Source: Deltaproteobacteria bacterium (GTDB taxonomy: Bacteria > Desulfobacterota > Binatia > Binatales > Binataceae). From it: 7,976 bases of DNA. The notes below the pieces were generated by a model. That model saw nothing but the letters and a program-made list of their open reading frames with translations, made no database searches and was not told the origin of the DNA. The translations under genes and the position numbers were made by a program. The first letter of the stretch is position 1, and each line of letters starts with the position of its first letter. Location of the stretch: positions 1-7,976 of the forward strand of contig JAJZAG010000173.1 in assembly GCA_021799555.1 (NCBI GenBank), in the 5' to 3' direction. Of the stretch, positions 6,638 to 7,976 are shown in pieces.

Positions 6638-7582
6638 ATGCCCACAAATTCCAAATGGACCGCCGACAACCTGCCCGACCTGTCCAGCAAGACCGTCATC
6701 GTGACCGGCGGCAACAGTGGAATCGGCTACGAGGCGGCACTGCAACTCGCGCGCAAGGGCGCGGCCGTGATCCTCGCCTGCCGCAACCTCGACAAGGCGC
6801 GTGCCGCCGTCGCGCAGATCAAGGCGGCCCATCCCGCCGCGATCGCCGAGCCGAGGACGCTCGATCTCGCCAGCCTCACCTCGATTCGCGAGTTCGCCGC
6901 CGGATTTCGCGCCGCACATCGCACACTCGAGATCCTCGTCAACAACGCCGGCGTGATGGCGATCCCGTATGCGCGCACCGCCGACGGTTTCGAGATGCAG
7001 TTCGGCACCAACCATCTGGGCCACTTCGCTCTGACCGGGTTGATGCTCGAGCCGATGCTCGCCGCGGCGGACGCGCGCGTTGTCAACGTCAGCAGCGGAG
7101 CGCATCGGATGGGCTCGATCCGCTTCGACGATCTGAATTGGGAGCACGGCTACGCCAAATGGCGCGCCTACGGGCAGAGCAAGCTCGCCAACCTGCTCTT
7201 CACGCTCGAACTCCAGCGCCGTAGCGAGGCGCACGCAGCCAAGCTCATCGCCGTCGCCTGCCATCCGGGTTACGCGGCGACCAACCTGCAAGCCGCTGGA
7301 CCGAAGCTCGAGGGATCGGCATTCATGGAATCGCTGTTCCGCGTCGCCAATCGCTATTTGGCGCAGAGCGCCGCGATGGGCGCGCTGCCGACGCTGTACG
7401 CAGCCGCGGCGCCCGACGTGCGCGGAGGCGACTATATCGGCCCCGATGGACTCGGCGAGATGTGGGGGTATCCGAAGCGCGTTCCCCGCAGCGCCGCCGC
7501 GAGCGACGCTCAAATGGCCAAGCGCCTGTGGGCAGTCTCCGAGCAGATGACCGGCGTTCACTACGACGCGCTGCCCGGTTGA
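6638..7582 (+). CDS. Short-chain dehydrogenase/reductase (SDR), retinol-dehydrogenase-like
   Basis: NAD(P)-dependent oxidoreductase of the classical SDR superfamily, 314 residues. The Rossmann fold is shown by TGGNSGIG (23-30), by Asp76 in LDLAS (the adenine-contacting position) and by NNAG (102-105). Arg49 in ACRN, just after the second beta strand, favours NADP(H) over NAD(H). The active site is complete: Asn125 in GTNHLGHF, the serines at 152-153 in VSSGAH, and Tyr178/Lys182 in YGQSK. HPGYAATNL (209-217) forms the cofactor lid region. ACRN, TNHLGHFALT, VSSGAH and HPG together are typical of the retinol dehydrogenase/WW-domain-oxidoreductase-like branch, which in bacteria is usually annotated only as oxidoreductase because substrates vary. 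There is no signal peptide, so it is cytoplasmic. GTG 6635 would add one Met, but ATG 6638 has better spacing from the ribosome binding site. It lies 99 nt after the beta-barrel gene on the same strand. No functional link between the two is evident. Confidence 0.95.
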   Translation: MPTNSKWTADNLPDLSSKTVIVTGGNSGIGYEAALQLARKGAAVILACRNLDKARAAVAQIKAAHPAAIAEPRTLDLASLTSIREFAAGFRAAHRTLEILVNNAGVMAIPYARTADGFEMQFGTNHLGHFALTGLMLEPMLAAADARVVNVSSGAHRMGSIRFDDLNWEHGYAKWRAYGQSKLANLLFTLELQRRSEAHAAKLIAVACHPGYAATNLQAAGPKLEGSAFMESLFRVANRYLAQSAAMGALPTLYAAAAPDVRGGDYIGPDGLGEMWGYPKRVPRSAAASDAQMAKRLWAVSEQMTGVHYDALPG

Positions 7583-7976
7583 GCGGCGCGCGGCGCGACG
7601 GGTTCGTTTCGAGAATTTTTCGGCGCGACGTTCCGACGACCACGCGGCATCATTAGCCAATTTCGCGATTTCGGCGGCTTCGACCGGTATTTTTGTGCAC
7701 CAATTTTGAGCCGCCAATCCCGAGTCGGCGGCTGTCTCGCAAACGACGTTATGAGCTCTGCAATAATCCGACAGGTATCGCCCGCCGATAACCTCCTCGG
7801 GATGATAAATTCGTGACCTTCGCGACTTAAAATTCCACGAGATTGAAAAAGGCAGGCATCGCTCCGCGCCGTCCGCGCGCGCCGCGAACAGCCAGCGGCA
7901 GCAATCCGCGCCATCCGCCCGCGCGCTAACAGAGAGCCTATGCGATGGCGCCTTCATGTTCTCTATTTTACTCGAT
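7583..7976. other. Intergenic region without a supported gene
   Basis: I support no gene in these 394 bp. The stretch at about 7740-7860 is visibly AT-richer than the flanking genes, as expected of non-coding DNA. A small stem (GCCGCC at 7710-7715, GGCGGC at 7727-7732) has no T-run next to it and is a poor terminator candidate. A minus-strand frame stays open through the region from ATG 7957 and encodes a weakly protein-like segment (IYHPEEVIGGRYLSDYC, 7756-7806), but it then runs antisense through the whole SDR gene, has no good ribosome binding site and lacks recognisable domains. A short GC-rich repeat lies at 7863-7918. Confidence 0.55.
7863..7918. repeat. Two-copy 14-nt direct repeat
   Basis: TCCGCGCC-G/A-TCCGC occurs at 7863-7876 and again at 7905-7918 with one mismatch, a period of 42 nt. 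The copies are GC-rich and short, so chance similarity is possible. On the minus strand the 42-nt period is a whole number of codons and gives a repeated ARADGA peptide in the open frame. Confidence 0.35.

Noticed and set aside
7710..7732. Stem-loop as a terminator for the SDR gene
   Set aside because: The stem is only 6 bp with an 11-nt loop, has no adjacent T-run, and lies about 130 bp past the stop codon.
5558..7957. A 799-codon minus-strand open frame
   Set aside because: It lies antisense to two well-supported plus-strand genes (beta-barrel protein and SDR). The translation is rich in Arg, Glu, Gly and Ala without domains, as expected from GC-rich coding sequence read on the other strand.
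1..7976. CRISPR arrays, tRNA or rRNA genes, insertion sequences
   Set aside because: I found no regular repeat-spacer pattern, no tRNA-like arms, no rRNA segments and no transposase or terminal inverted repeats on reading both strands.

Overview
The window looks like a stretch of chromosome from a GC-rich, Gram-negative bacterium. It carries a complete outer-membrane-directed efflux operon, a lipoprotein-type outer membrane channel and a second predicted outer membrane beta-barrel protein, all of which need a double membrane. The taxon cannot be fixed from these genes. An environmental lineage such as Acidobacteriota, Binatota or another deltaproteobacteria-like group would fit, but that is inference.

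Left half (1-4584, + strand): a tightly packed RND efflux operon in the order inner-membrane permease (5' end outside the window), periplasmic adaptor, outer membrane factor. The junctions are 12 nt, with the adaptor's ribosome binding site touching the permease stop, and a 4-nt ATGA overlap. The three products should assemble into one tripartite proton-driven pump spanning both membranes. The substrate cannot be read from the sequence. The permease carries an unusual Gly/Ala/Thr-rich insertion in its periplasmic domain and lacks the TM10 lysine known from AcrB.

Middle (4560-5473, - strand): two adjacent genes converge on the efflux operon, and the distal one overlaps the end of the outer membrane factor gene by 25 bp. 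Neither product is one I recognise. They are related to each other: both have a CxxC pair, a second CxGCG-[DE]-N-I pair and a Y-x-W-D-W motif. They look like a divergent tandem duplication of a small metal-binding (zinc-ribbon-like) protein, and this is the most novel item in the window.

Right half (5729-7582, + strand): after a 255-bp divergent intergenic region with a palindrome that may be an operator, there is a secreted beta-barrel-like protein of unknown function, then a classical short-chain dehydrogenase/reductase of the retinol-dehydrogenase-like type with a strong ribosome binding site. The last 394 bp (7583-7976) hold no gene I can support.

Hand-counted sample lines put the efflux operon at about 48-62% GC and the genes to its right at about 57-73%, so the two halves may have different histories. 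Long open frames on the strand opposite the right-hand genes, including one of about 800 codons, are best explained as antisense shadows of GC-rich coding sequence.
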